Of a stretch of DNA of 64,000 bases, positions 50,201 to 63,564 are shown in pieces. The stretch covers positions 15,880,501-15,944,500 of the forward strand of contig OY720097.1 in assembly GCA_963082875.1 (NCBI GenBank), written 5' to 3'. The notes below the pieces were generated by a model that saw only the letters and a program-made list of their open reading frames with translations, was not told the DNA's origin and made no database searches. The first letter of the stretch is position 1; each line of letters opens with the position of its first letter. The translations under genes were made by a program, and so were the position numbers. The stretch is from Corella eumyota. Lineage: Eukaryota; Chordata; Ascidiacea; Phlebobranchia; Corellidae.

Positions 50201-53200
50201 TGCATATATGCAAAACTTTGCAATTATGTTGTGTTTCCTTTATATATAATTCGTTTAAATATTAATGGGCAATTGGCTTTTAAAATAACGCGACATATTA
50301 AGTTTCTTTCGTGGTGTTTAAGTTAATAAATACAATTGAGTGAATAATATCAGCTTATGCTACTTTTGGCACTTATAATTTGAAAAAATAGAATTACAAT
50401 TTTCATTTTTTGGTAGATATTTAAAAAAATATATATTTATATATATATTATATATCTTTCTATATTTATTATGTCACGTCCAAGAATTTCTGCTTATTTT
50501 GTAGTCAAGCGGATATTATTATTAGTTTGATATATTTATTTTGCGAATATTTAATAAATATTATTATATTTTCTTTTCAAAACGGAAATAATTGTAATAT
50601 CACGAAAAAAATATATTGTCATTCAATCCATGAACTCGCTTCTCTTTAAAACGACCGAAAAAGTCACGTGGCTCGCATTATAAAGTTGTTTATTTATTCA
50701 AGGGAAATTATATTTTAAACGGGCTCAATTTTTTTCGGTGTAAAAATAGAACGAAGCGATTTGTATGTCTGTCATGCGATTTGATTATTTTCATATAACT
50801 AACTACGGTTATTATAGATTGGCCGGGTGCAGAATATGATTTTTCATTTTCGGTCAGGTGTTTTGTGACATGATGCGACATCTGCATCTCTGTTTCCCCA
50901 ACCGAAATGTGATAATCAATCAAATATAACGAACAGTTTAGAATTTCTTAGTATTTAAATTTAGAAATTTTGCAGACAGACAGAAAATAATTTTTTTTTT
51001 TTAACTATTTTTAGGCTTAACTTAACCTTTGATTATGCAAATGCAATGATAGGATTATTCTTTTGTTTAAGTAACAATGCGCTCTGCAATTATGTTAATA
51101 ATTAAAGGTCGTTTTGCTTTGGCCTTGAAATGGTATTATTTGAAATTAAAAATACATTTTCATTGACTTAAAAATATATATTTTGGTTTATAAGTTTAGG
51201 TTTAGATAGTATTTTTGTATTATTTGATATTTTTAATTTAAAAAAAAGAATTTAAAAATTTGAAGTCATTAAACATATTTTTATAATTAAAATTTTTCTG
51301 ATGTTGACTGCCACTAAATTCATTAAAATCAATCTGACATAATTTAATGTTGAAACACACTAGCCTGAAATTAGATAATCGAGAAAAATTAGTCATATTT
51401 GTTCGTATTAGACCCGGCTATAAATAATTCAGGAAATTTCTATTTATAGAAACATACCCATCTCCGGTTTCGACCTAAAAAAGCGAAAAATCAATTATGG
51501 GAAGATTGGCACAGGCTCATATTGAAGGACGTGCGGTATCTATTCTATGTTCTTTCTTGATCCATGCGCTGAGTCAGATTAAGTTAATTTAATTTCGCCG
51601 ATTTGTAGACAGACTGTTTGAATCTGCAACATTTGCTTGGAGATATTAAATTTAGGATTTGTTGGCTACTACTCTGCACGGAACATTTACTGTTTTAAGT
51701 AGATTTAAAAATAGATTTTATTGGTAAAGAAATTTTATGGTTTGAAATAAGTTTTTTTAGATACTCCAAATCTATTAAAATATACCAAAAACCGTATCCT
51801 GTCTTTCGTCGGGTGTTACTTAAATTTTATTTCATATTTTACGAGACTATTTTAAAATGAGCGTAACTATATCGCCGTATAGTTTATTGTTGTTCTTTGC
51901 CATTTACGTTTTTTACGACTTCATCTTTTTCGAAATCAGCGTTTTACAGCGTACGGAAATGGAAAGTCTTTACTTTCTTGTAAGTACTTAAAGTGGAATT
52001 TGTTTACTTGTGCCGTAGAATGTTTACTCTTTATGGTTTGGTCAAAGCGTTGACTAATATTTAACTTAACGTTATACAAGTAAAATTATTTAAGAAAAAG
52101 GGAGAAGGCATGGTGCCACAACTCGACCCAAGAAGCTAAGTCATGTACGCTTTCTACTGACATGTTAAATATAGAGTTCAGTTTTTAAATTATGAAAAAA
52201 CAAAAGATTTCAAAAATTAGTATTGTGAAGGTTAATTAACGCGCACAAGCGTGAAAACATGTATTATATGCTCGAGTGTTTGGTTAATTTACAGGGCCCA
52301 ATAGGCGATGGTTAATTAAACTCACTTTATTGATTATTTAGATTGCCAGTTCAGCTGGTTTAACGTGGTCTAGTGGGTAACTTTATTTGTCATTTGGATT
52401 ATACTAAAGTTATTTTGTAGTAAAAGGTAGTCTTGTTTGAGAAAAAGTCTTGTTTACCTATAGGTTTAAAATACCATTTTATTCAGTATTATTTTGTAAA
52501 CCTGGTTTCGATTTGAACACTCTGAATATAAACAATATGGAAGCTAAAGTGTCGGACTTTTTTGTTGAACTGATATAAATTCAATAAAATGTTAAAAATA
52601 CGTAAAAAAATGCAGTTTGTTTCAATTATCGATTTGGTGGTTCATAGACGTGTTATGAAGGTCCGATTTTACAACTAGAATAAGCCTCAATCCCTTGTGA
52701 ATGGGTGGCGGTAGTCAGCCTTCTAAGCTTTGAGCAGCTGGTAGGCAAGACGCATTTGTTTTTTTAAAAAAATTCTTTTATAATCATATCTTTTTCTACA
52801 TCGCAAATGGTTCTGTTATAATATTATGAGTCACCAAAAGTTAGTTTTAAATCGGTCAAATTTCAAGTTTGTTATTTAGTTTCGCCTTTTTATTTTAATT
52901 TGTTACGAAAACCGCTATTTTCGTAGAATGATAAAGTTTATTTGGCGAGCTATATTGCCTCATGATGATGATGATGAAATGATGACTGGTCCGGTAAATA
53001 TTTCTATTTATATGAGAATTACTTTAAAAGTTAAAAAAAAACGTTTTATTTCCCCTTTTTTTGGCAATACAATTTTTCCAGGTTTAGTTTTGAATACACT
53101 AACGATAACGACGGGATTTTGACCAACGCACAGCAAAACGCGTCACATAATAATCTAGTACTTTAAATTAGTTAAACAAGTGTATCAATGTTAATGGCCT

Positions 53201-53751
53201 AAGGTTTGTATGTTTTGTATCGTAAAATGCAAACAGAAATTGTTTCTTTATATCGAGTGTCGTTTTATTGACCCTGGTGTATGTATATGGCGAACACGTT
53301 ACACATACCAAACGTGTAGCATGTATTTACATCAACAGGCGCATAAATAGCGGCGGCGATATGACACGACTACCCGTGCTTAATACATGTTTTTTTCTTT
53401 ATCTACATGAGATTTGCATTAGATAGATGATGCATACTAAGATTAAATATTGAACGTTAAGTTAGCGATGTTTAGCGTTAACTGATCAATAATAAGGCTA
53501 TCGCATAAGCAGGTTATGATCTGCTACGCTATGATAGAAAAAGCCCTTGACTACGTCATTTAATGACTGTTGTTGTTGCTTCAAGTATTGAACAGGCTTC
53601 ATATAGTTTTTGTCAGTTTATGTTGTTGTTCATGCAAATGAACTTTTATTTTGATTATAGAAATGTGAGGTAGTAAGATTTTAAGGTATTTTGTTTATAA
53701 TACACTAGTAACTGAATTGTAATAACTAATCTTGAACTTTTGTACTTTCAG
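47269..53751 (+). other. Non-coding region upstream of adenylyl cyclase
   Basis: 6.5 kb with no supported coding sequence. It contains an AT-dinucleotide-rich tract at about 50420-50465, a GC-richer patch at 48600-48870 with a short inverted repeat (CGAGAGAC/GTCTCTCG), and a short ATG frame at 51857 that runs 41 codons into a perfect GTAAGT but joins no frame downstream. Distal 5' UTR exons and the promoter of the cyclase probably lie here. Confidence 0.4.
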
Positions 53752-53885
53752 GTAGATATGTTTTGCTTAAGTTTAAGGAACAATTAAATATTTATATATA
53801 ACAAGGGAATTAATCGGTACTTGGAATGAACGAATCAGCAATTGAAAATTTGGATTACTTATTCTAATATCATGTTGATAATACT
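53752..53885 (+). promoter_or_regulatory. Adenylyl cyclase 5' UTR with three upstream ORFs
   Basis: The exon begins after a strong 3' splice site (TTTTGTACTTTCAG at 53751). Before the proposed start at 53886 there are three short ORFs: 53758-53787, 53826-53867 and 53872-53889. The last one ends in a TGA that overlaps the main ATG (ATGA). Confidence 0.5.
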
Positions 53886-56800
53886 ATGATCTCAGCTCTT
53901 TCCAAATTTTTCAACATGATTGCTAAACAAAATTACCGAAAATATGAAGAGACCACAGGTATAATTTAATTTTTTAACAATAATCAATAATATTGGAAAA
54001 AAATGATTAGTATTGTAAGTGATAATGTAAGGGGAAGTATTGTTTGGTGCCTAGGCATTGTTAAATTATTTTTTTACCAAGTGTTAAATAAAAAAATTGT
54101 AAATTTTTGAAGAATGTTTTATTTTGTGTAAACATAATGTTTATATGAGTTTATTTTTGTTATAGTTATTAATCATGTTTTATATCCCACGATTTACCTT
54201 ACAGAGGTGTGGTAGAAATCTATCATTGTTTAATTGTAATTAGTAGTGCTACGATAAATTATAGGTGCGTCTGCTTAATTAAGTGGCAATTTAAACTGGC
54301 TAAAATGGTGTAAAGTGTAGGTTTCATGTTCTAGTATTGACAATTTGGGCCGGATATTTGTAGAATTCTCCTTTTTACAATCTGTGGATATTAATTGTTG
54401 TTAAATGTAGTGTTCAGGCTGGTGTTCTCAGATTAAAAGTTGTATCTCTACCATGATTATCCCTACTGTAACATTAGTCTGAACAGTTACAGAGAGTAAA
54501 GGATTTAGATAAAAAAGACATAATACATTAAACATTGAGTAACACTATTAATAACTACTATTGTCCATATGTAAACAAAAGATAATTGCTGATTAATAGC
54601 ACAAATTTGTTTACATGTTTATTCAATTACAAAAATAATTAATATTTTCTTAGAAAAGATAAAAGTGAAAAAGTAAGATTTGTAATTTTCTTCAAGTGAG
54701 GTAAGAATTAAAGTAATTTTATTAAAGCTTGTGATTGTGATTAAGTGGCTTGATATTACAACACTTGTGCAGAGTATGAGTAATAAGGATAGTTAGCTCA
54801 TTGAAACAATGGATTATACAATACTGCAACATTACACACACATTTAGGTGTGATAACAGGTTGATGTTAGATCTTATGACATCATCGATGTATAATAAGC
54901 AGCATATTTCCGGATATATTAAGGGTCTTACTAATTAACTGATTGATGGTTATAGCAATAAAGGAAGACCGTGTTTAAATAAGTTTATCATCTAGCAGTA
55001 TAACCTAAAGTCTTATCGGTTATATAGTCTAGGCTGTGTTTAAACTAGATAAGAGGTATGGGCCAGATGATTGGCAATGATTTTTATTTATATATTTCAG
55101 AGATATACCTTACTTGGTTAAATTTAATAATCTAGTACTATTTATAGCTTATTTATCTGATTTGGCTCACCTTGTGGTCATTTCAAGTATAGTTACAGGC
55201 CTTGGGCTATATTCATTTTAATTGCATTACAACATAGCAAATGTGTCACATTTTTTTCATCAATTTTAGCCATGTAATGAGTGTTTTTTTACCTAAAAAT
55301 CATCCAGAGACATTTTAAGTGGACGCCAGGCAGGTTTAGGCAAAATTAAATAAGCTTAATTAAATAAAAAATGGATTGTGTTCTGATTTTGAACTTCTGG
55401 CTTCACCAAGTTACTTTTAAATTTGATCTATTTTAGGTAAGATTTATGACGAACTGTTAAACACATGTCATAAAATTTTAGTTCACTTAACTACCAAGAA
55501 ATGCATTTTAAAAAACATTAATTTTTCTAATAGCAAACGAACTGTCATATATTTTAAATTTACATGTAAAATAATTATAAACAGGTATACAAATTTACAA
55601 AAGTCGTATTTTGCAAAGAAATATTTTGCTTTTGAGCATTAATTTTTTTAGTATTTTTTAAAAACAAAAAAATAGGCTCTATAGGTCGTAAATTATATAA
55701 ATATTGGAAAGAGAAAAGTTAATTCTTTTATAATTGGCTTATTAAGTGTCAATAATAAGAAAATACTAATTAATGATTGCTTTATATTCCTATAGGTGCA
55801 TTTATTGACGTATCAATAAAATTGTTATTGTTAGGCTATATAAAACTCTTATAATCTAGTGCGACATTGCAATGACTATAGGCTTCTATTTTTAACTCAA
55901 TTATTTTTGATTAATATCATCTCATTTAAAATATCATTTTATTTTTGACAATTATTATCATCTTATTTTGGACAATATTTTTTTGTACTTAATTGTATTT
56001 CGTCTTAAAAAAATTGGTACGGGTTTAAAAAAAATTGTTTTGTTATTTATCCTTTGGGTTAATTTAAATTTTTGCTTGAAATAATAGCCTGATTCACGTT
56101 TTCTATTAATCTTTTCATTTGAAAAACAAATGTGTTATTTCAGAGCTAATGTGATGGAAGAAAAAGTAACAAAATGCACTAAACATAGTGCTAAAATCAG
56201 TTCAGGTTTAATCACTGTTTCCATGTTATGTGGTTGTTTTGCATGTAATTTGTTAAGTTGTTGTAAATCTGTTTTCCTTCTTAAGAAAAAGGAATTTACC
56301 CAAACTCACAAGGATTGCAAATTAGTGTGACTTAAAATTTATCATTTTTGTACATGTTTTTGTGTCACTTAATTGGTATTTAAAATTTGAATATAAGGTT
56401 TCTGGTGGTGAAATCTCGTAATTGTCACCACATCTTAAAATTAAAACCAAAAATTGTTTTAATTAAGTGATGTTTACGCTAAATTTTTCTACTGCCCTTT
56501 TTTATTAAGATTAATGTTCTGACCGTTGTTATTAAATAACAAACAGGAAGTGTGTATTTTAAATTTTTTATAAACATTACAAGAACCACGATTAAAATTA
56601 CATTTTTTGTTAGGTTTTTTAAAATTGGAATTTTTTGGCTTGCTATTATTTATTAAAAATTGATGTTGTAATTTGTAAGCACTGTCTGTTTTTTTTATCA
56701 CTAAAGAAAAAAAAATAACTAAATAAGAACGATACCAGGATTTTAATTATACACTATTATATATAATAGTAATTAACCGAAAACACCTAATTTAAAAAAA

Positions 56801-59800
56801 TGTTGTAACTGAAACAAAAGGTGGAAGTTTGTAAATACCTTGCTTATTTTGATTTGTTTTTTAGGTCTTCTGCCAAATAAACGAATTATGGAAATATCAG
56901 GAAATGAAGCAACATCTTCTTCATTACCCAATGGTATATTGTTATATTTATTATTAATTAATTTAACATTTAATTTCTAACTTCACAATTTAGTTAAATT
57001 TTTTAACACAACTTTATTACACATATTGATGTAAAGTTTTTTTTTTAATGAATGACCCAACTATTTTTACCTAGACAAAAGTGATGGCAGCCCAATGACA
57101 AAAAGACTTTTCGGAAAATTTACTCCAAAATTTCAGAAGAAATGTGATAATGGTAGGACTTATATTATTAGGGATTTTGTGTAAATTTTAATATGTGGTT
57201 AGTTGCATTAATAATGTAAAAATGTGTTTATATCACTATTTTAGATAAGACAAGTTATAATTAAATTTATTTCTTAAATAAGTGTAACACAAAATTATTT
57301 TAAACTTTAATATAGAGTTGCCTAAGTTATGAATCGTAAAAAAACAGAAATTATTCAAAATAAAATAACAATTTATTATTATTTACACTCGAAATTCAAT
57401 TTTTAATTTATTCGCTAGGTTCTCCCATCTCATTGGTCAACTACAGCCCAGGTACTTCCCCCAAACCACAATACTCGAAAAGCAGCAACAACGGCAACCA
57501 CAAAAGCTGTGTGGTGTCTCCTGTAAAAACAATATCGCAAAATAATGCGACTCTTAATAATTCACCCATGCACAGTCGGAAAGGGAATTTTTCGATACGG
57601 CAACACTGTAATGGGGACGAAGAGAGTAACACAAATGTGCGAGTTTCATTTTCAAAATTGACGCACGGCACAGAAGAAAATGTCACCTCACCTACTTCTA
57701 CTGCAAAGAAAAGCAGTTTAAAAGAAAGATTTAGGTAAAATATTTTATTTTAAATATTTTAAATTTTATTTAAAACAACTGGTTTTTATATATATTAAAA
57801 ATTATTTTTCACCCATAATTTATTTGTTTAAAAATTTGTTTAATTAATATTTAAACTATTAAAATAACATATTATTATGTTACATTAATTTGACCCCTAT
57901 TACCAACTTTTACTCAACATTTTTTTCTATTTTTAAGTCTACTTTTTTGTTTTTATATTGTGACTATTTATCACTTAACAGAATTAATCATCAAAGAAAT
58001 ATTGTTGTGATGAATTTATTACATTTTATTTAAACAAGCAGTTATTTAATTTATGAGATAACGTTTGAACCTAATAAGTTCAAAAAGTAATAGCTACCCA
58101 CACCTTTATAAATGTATATACGTTTTTAAAATATGTGTTTTCCTTTTAACCATTTGCTGTTGTTGTGATATTGTAAGTGGCATATTATGCATGTTATAAA
58201 ACTATATTGGATCTCCTGGGATATTATTTATAATAGGGTTTTATTGACCTAACCCTGCATAGTTTAAACTAACGTGACTTGATAAGGTAGTTGTGCCAAG
58301 TTTATGCCACACTTATAACATTTATATACATTTACCAATCAAGTTATAAAGGTTATATTCTGCAAATACTTTTTTATGTTAAGTAGCATATGTAAAATGC
58401 TCGAAATAAGAAAAAAATGTAACATAAAATATCAAAAGATTTAATAACTATCAATAGACAATAATTAAATTAAAATTTTTAAAAATGTTTTGAAATATTT
58501 TTAGATGGACCTGTACTGCCCTTTTACATAAATTAGTTCTCGGCGTACAATTTGATTCGTCGAGTTTCGAGCGCTTGTATCAACGTTACTTCTTCCGATC
58601 AAACCTTAGTATGCTCAGTATCGTACTATGGCTTCTTATGGGCCTTTGTATTATTCTATTAGGTAAGTTACATTTAAAATATAAGTACGTTTGTATGTAT
58701 TACTTATTGTTGTATATTCTCTACGTTGAAAAGTAATTCTTTTTAACAAAGGATATTTTGAAGTGATGGATTATTAATAACGTTGTCAATAATATTGCAT
58801 GGCAAATTGATAAAAAAATCGATAGAATACGGTATTGAAAGCAATGACATTCAAAAAATGGTTAAGAATTTTAAATTCATTTATAATGATGTTCTCCATT
58901 TTTCCCGTAAAGGGTCAAAGCGTGTGTTTTGATGTCATTATTAGCGTACAAATGTTTGTCTTATTGGTAAATACGAAAATGTTCATGTTAACGGTAAATA
59001 AACACAAGCCAACGAACCTATTTCGTCGAAAACGAAATTAACCCGAAAAAAATTAAAAAGGCGATTAAGATATTTTTTTTCAAAATTTTGTAATCCTAAA
59101 CCAGATTTTATTAATACACTGAATTTATGCATTATTAATTTCAATTTGCAATGCAGTCTAAAAATATTCAATATTGCCGTATTTGACTACTTACTTATAC
59201 CGAATTGATGAACTAAAAGGTTCCAGTTGTTCAAATTTAAATTTATTATTTCAATAATCATAGATCATCTTATTTTTATTACATACTAATGATTTTTCTG
59301 TATTTTAAACAGGTTTTCAATACGGTACAGGGTTAAGGTGGGATGAAGTCACTTATGGAATTATCTTGCTTGTTCTTTTTTTAGTTTGTATTTGCTTACA
59401 GGTAATTTGCCCGAAATTGCTTTAAATCCACTTAAAATTTTATTCATTTTTGTGTGGTTGCAATACCCTTTTTAACATGTATTGGTTATATAAGTATTTT
59501 CTTAACCCCTTTTCTTAAAATTGTAAGCATTAACTTTTATATTATATAAAATAAGCTACATAATAGTGTTTTAAATACAATTTAATTTTTTTCAACTAAA
59601 TATACTTTTTTTAAATAATATTTATTTTTTGTCTAGGTTGTATTTTTATTAAATCTTCTTACCCAATATTCGTTATTATTTGTGACGTATGGAATCCTGT
59701 GCGTCATCATTACTCTTGACCTAGTAACTGTGATCTACGTAGAGCCATACAGGTAAGTGACGTCATTTTTGCACGATGTCCTTTGAAATATTCTATTGTT

Positions 59801-62800
59801 AACGAAAGTTAAACATCGTGCATTCTTATGGAAGTTTGAGTGCAAATAATTTAAAAAATTCAGCCATCTTGTAATAACGTTAGGATTAACCAACTTAATA
59901 GAGTTCAAAACTGCCATTTTTTAACTTAACCTTGAGGATTAGTTTTCGATTTTTAAATTCCAATGTTATCGATTATTCGTTACGGGGTCCTGAACCAAAA
60001 AATTGTGTTGTTAAAACGGCTGATTAGCTATAGCGTACATTCAACTGTGTAATGCCTAAATTGGATTAAGTCAAGTCAGGCGAGTTCTGTTCTAAAAATA
60101 GAATTTAAGGTGACGTCACGTTGTTTATGTTTTCCTCAGTCAATAGTTGGGCGATCGTTAAGTCTGTTATGTGGTATGAAGTCATCATTCTTTTTGTTTA
60201 CATTGTTAAAATATAGGCGTATGTTTTTAATAGGTGTATCCAATAAAAAAATTAAAAAGTGTTCATTTTATTTTTGCTGACATATGTCTTTGCAGGATTA
60301 GGACACATTTGTTTACGTTTTAGCTTGCTTTTCCTTTTGAAATACTTTTCCATGTCACGTGTTTTGGTAAATAAACGTTACCAGTGTCCACAAGTGTTTT
60401 TTTTCGGACAAGAGGGTATAGTGTGGTATGAGGGTCAAGTGATAAGTACTCACTTGGAAAACATGGTTACATTTCCACGTAAATATTTACACAAGCGAAA
60501 ATAACATGGAAAACTTTTAACTACAACTTTAAAATTGTTAATTTTTTACTTATACAGATTTACATGTTTTTTTGTTTTATAAATAAATCTAATTTTTAGT
60601 AAAATTTAAAAATTTTTAAAAATTTAAAATTAAAAAAAATTAATTTTGACAGTTAAATCTTTTTTAGAGTTTGTGGTAGTTTTTCTTTTACTATAACATT
60701 TTATTTATAGATTAATTATTTATTTTTTACAACCTTTTTTTGTGCAAGAGTTCATGAGTAAATTACAGTTGTTAAGTTTATATAAACTTTGGTCAGGAAG
60801 TCTGGTTTGACTCCAAATATATTCGGTTTTATTGCTTTAAATCGCACGTACACATTTAATACAAGTTTAAAGCGAATTTGTCATTTTTTTGTGAAAAATA
60901 TTTTAATTTTAAGCAGGTACATTTAAATGTTTTTATACAGTGTTTAATTTAATGTGTTGTTATTAAAAAAAATAAAAAAATTTTAAATATAAAAGAAATC
61001 CATCAAAAAAATTTCAAAAAAAAAAAAAAAAAAAACTTTAAAAATTTTTTTTTTAGTTCAAGTTATATGATATGGATCACTTTGTTTTCGGTGTATATCA
61101 TCTACACCATGGTCCCTCTATCTGTGGTGGTTGTAGCGATTGTGTGCATTCTTCTATCATTCGTCCACATGCTTATATCATATCTTGTCAACCCATTTAA
61201 GCCGTTCTTTCCTAACTTGGTAAGATTTTAAGATTTTTTTTTGATTTTTGGGTTATGTCTGGGGTTATAAAAAGATTTAAACAAATAAAAAATCCCCTTG
61301 TAATAATTGTAACATCGTCAAAAAATGTGTTATTTGAATTGGAACTAATATGGTTAAAAAAATAAACAAGTTTTAAATAATAAAACATTATAAAAATGGT
61401 TTTTGTTTGTTTAAGCTATTTTTAGTTTAAGAGTTACGATTATTTTGTTAATATGTTTACTGTTCTTTAAATTGTTACAATATTTAAACGAATGCTCTAT
61501 TAAAAAAAGTTTTAAATTTTGAAACCCCGCTATAAACATTTAAAATAATTTCAAATAATAATACAAGTATTTTTATACTAATATTTTAGGGAGTCCCGCA
61601 TACAAAATAATATTTAAATTTTTATACGATCGAACAAAGGGCTCCACTACAACAATAAAATCGTTATAAAGTACTACCAATTACACTCAAATTAATTTTA
61701 TTAAAACATTAGCCTTTCACAAGCGGTAAGTCGTGATTTATTTGTGTGCTTTGAACTTCTTATTGATTTTGTGTTTTACGTGACTTTGGTGATGTAATTT
61801 AATAAGGACAACGTTTGATTGCCAAGCGTGCTGTTAAAGGTTTTTGTAAAAGAAATATGCCAACATATAATTTACTAAGGTATTTCGTACCAACAATTTT
61901 TATTGTTCTTTGTTAGTTTTCCATGTGGCTAAAATTGTAAATTATTTCGAGGTTTAATGGTGGTTTAAATATTGTCGTTATTGCACAATTTTTATTAAAT
62001 TGCCTTAGCTGCAATCTGCAATTTAATATATGTTCCGACTTATTTGTCATCGCGCGTTATTACAAAATTCCATATTGACGAAGCACTTATCTTACTTGTA
62101 AAATTTTCGGCTATAAATCACAGCCGATGGAAATAGTTAGCGTCTAACTGCAGGCTTAAAATTCTCACTAAACTGTCCGTAATTTCAAGTTTCCCCGAAT
62201 TCGAGTTCAGTTAGTTCAACGTGCTAATTCCGAAAACGACTACCTTTACTAATTAGGTGTTTTGGAGGCGGTTATTTTCATCTTATTGGCTTGATTTCGA
62301 ACCTAAAACAGCCTAGTCATTGCCGCCCCAGTTTTTTCGTAATATTATAATCACGATATAATCACAAGTTTTGATTTTCAAACTTATTCTTGTTAAACTT
62401 GAATAAAACTGCGGGAAGACAACAAAACATTTTCTAAGTAATACTTATTCACCTTCTTTGGTTGGAAAAATTCCCATTTTGAAAATTTTACGAACTTTTG
62501 CTTTTTAGATTGCAGCTGATTTTCTAATATTTTTTTGCACAAATGTTATCGGACTCACCATAAGAATATCGGCCGAGGTTGCTCAGCGGAAAGCGTTCAC
62601 CGAGACCCGGGAGTGTATTGAAGCTAGGCTTAACTTGCAACGACAAAATCTTCAACAGGTGTGAAAATTAATGGTGTTCTTAAACAGTTAAAACGCTTGG
62701 TATATGGACAATTTATTCAATATTTTAATTGAGTTGCAAGTCACATGTAAAAATAGATATTTATAATGACAACGCTTTTTTTAATAAGCTAAAACAAAAG

Positions 62801-63564
62801 ACAAAAAATTTAAAAATATCTTCCAAAAATAGTCACAACACTGACATTAAGACAACGATGATAAATGGCTTTTTCTTTAAACAATACACATTATTACGTC
62901 ATACACGACCGTTTCCCACACTTCCTATTTATGCATGAGTTTATTCTATAAATAACCCGAGATAAGAGACCGCGTGCCGGTTGTCACTTTAAGCATGCAT
63001 TTGTAATATGGCCGACAAGCGTTTGGAATGGCTTCACAGCCTGAACGTAGCGAAAATTTAGCTACCCCGGTCTAGTTTTAAGTTATGTCCATAACCAGAT
63101 AATATTAAGATGTATTATCTGTATAACTATGATAAGGTTATCTCTACATTGAATTTCTATATACGGCCATGACTGTGTAAATGTGAAGTCGTTTTATTCT
63201 AATACGAATGTCGTGAGAAAAACGTGACACAGGAAAAATTCGAAACCTAAAGCGGATGCCGCTAATAGTTTTGTTAATATTAGACATCCCTTTTCACTTA
63301 ACAGGGTCGTTACATGCTACATTGTTTATGCATTAGGGCCAGTTTTTGCATGTCGGTATAGGGTAAGACTGATCGACGTTTTGTTGTAGTAGATTTAGAT
63401 TGGAAACTTTTTTTAAACATGATTTTTTTTTCGCAGGAGCGGCTATTGTTATCTGTTCTACCGCGTCACGTGGCCATCGAAATGAAGGGCGATATTGACC
63501 AATCCACGAAACCCGAGTACCAACAATTTCATAAAATCTATATTCAGAAACATGAGAACGTGAG
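53886..63564 (+). CDS. ADCY5/6-like: Adenylyl cyclase, ADCY5/6 class (5' part, continues past the window)
   Basis: Integral membrane enzyme making cAMP from ATP; the vertebrate 5/6 class is stimulated by Gs and inhibited by Gi and calcium. Exons 53886-53958, 56865-56933, 57075-57152, 57419-57734, 58505-58662, 59313-59401, 59637-59752, 61057-61219, 62509-62658, 63437-63564: about 446 residues so far. Residues 1 to about 180 are a cytosolic Ser/Asn-rich N-terminus of low conservation. [13 protein letters not shown] matches [13 protein letters not shown] of ADCY5. Six hydrophobic helices of the first membrane cassette follow, then [37 protein letters not shown] and [12 protein letters not shown], the linker helix and start of C1a. 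The metal-binding and P-site residues lie beyond the window. The first coding exon is inferred from phase and splice sites. Translation could instead begin at ATG 56889 in exon 2. Confidence 0.93.
53959..56864 (+). other. Adenylyl cyclase intron 1 (2.9 kb)
   Basis: Non-coding apart from a possible alternative first exon at 56144-56205: a TTATTTCAG acceptor, an ATG at 56154 and a GTTTAA donor in the phase needed to join exon 2. The donor is weak. Confidence 0.4.
57735..58504 (+). other. Adenylyl cyclase intron 4
   Basis: 770 bases of AT-rich intron with nothing recognisable. Confidence 0.6.
58663..59312 (+). other. Adenylyl cyclase intron 5
   Basis: 650 bases. An open stretch at 58835-59041 has no similarity and no compatible splice sites, so I treat it as chance. 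Confidence 0.6.
59753..61056 (+). other. Adenylyl cyclase intron 7, with TGACGTCA sites
   Basis: 1.3 kb. TGACGTCA palindromes at 59758-59765, right after the donor, and at 60111-60118. Ends in a poly(A)-rich tract around 61017-61035 before the acceptor. Confidence 0.6.
61220..62508 (+). other. Adenylyl cyclase intron 8
   Basis: 1.3 kb of non-coding sequence. No gene, repeat or RNA motif recognised. Confidence 0.6.
62659..63436 (+). other. Adenylyl cyclase intron 9
   Basis: 778 bases of non-coding sequence. The open stretch at 62729-62938 shows no similarity. Confidence 0.6.

Noticed and set aside
50420-50465. AT-dinucleotide-rich tract
   Set aside because: Ordinary low-complexity sequence in AT-rich spacer.
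50708-50923. Minus-strand 71-codon open frame in the gene-poor block
   Set aside because: No motif, no splice or promoter context, AT-driven chance frame.
51857-51988. Possible signal-peptide exon before GTAAGT
   Set aside because: In phase 0 it would run into a stop in the next exon at 53752; no downstream partner found. Kept only as a remark on the region.
52370-52390. Box A-like tRNA sequence GTGGTCTAGTGGGTAA
   Set aside because: No box B follows at tRNA spacing and no cloverleaf can be drawn.
58835-59041. 68-codon open frame in cyclase intron 5
   Set aside because: No similarity and no compatible splice sites.
60259-60504. 81-codon hydrophobic open frame in cyclase intron 7
   Set aside because: No splice sites in a phase that joins the neighbouring exons, and no similarity to the family.
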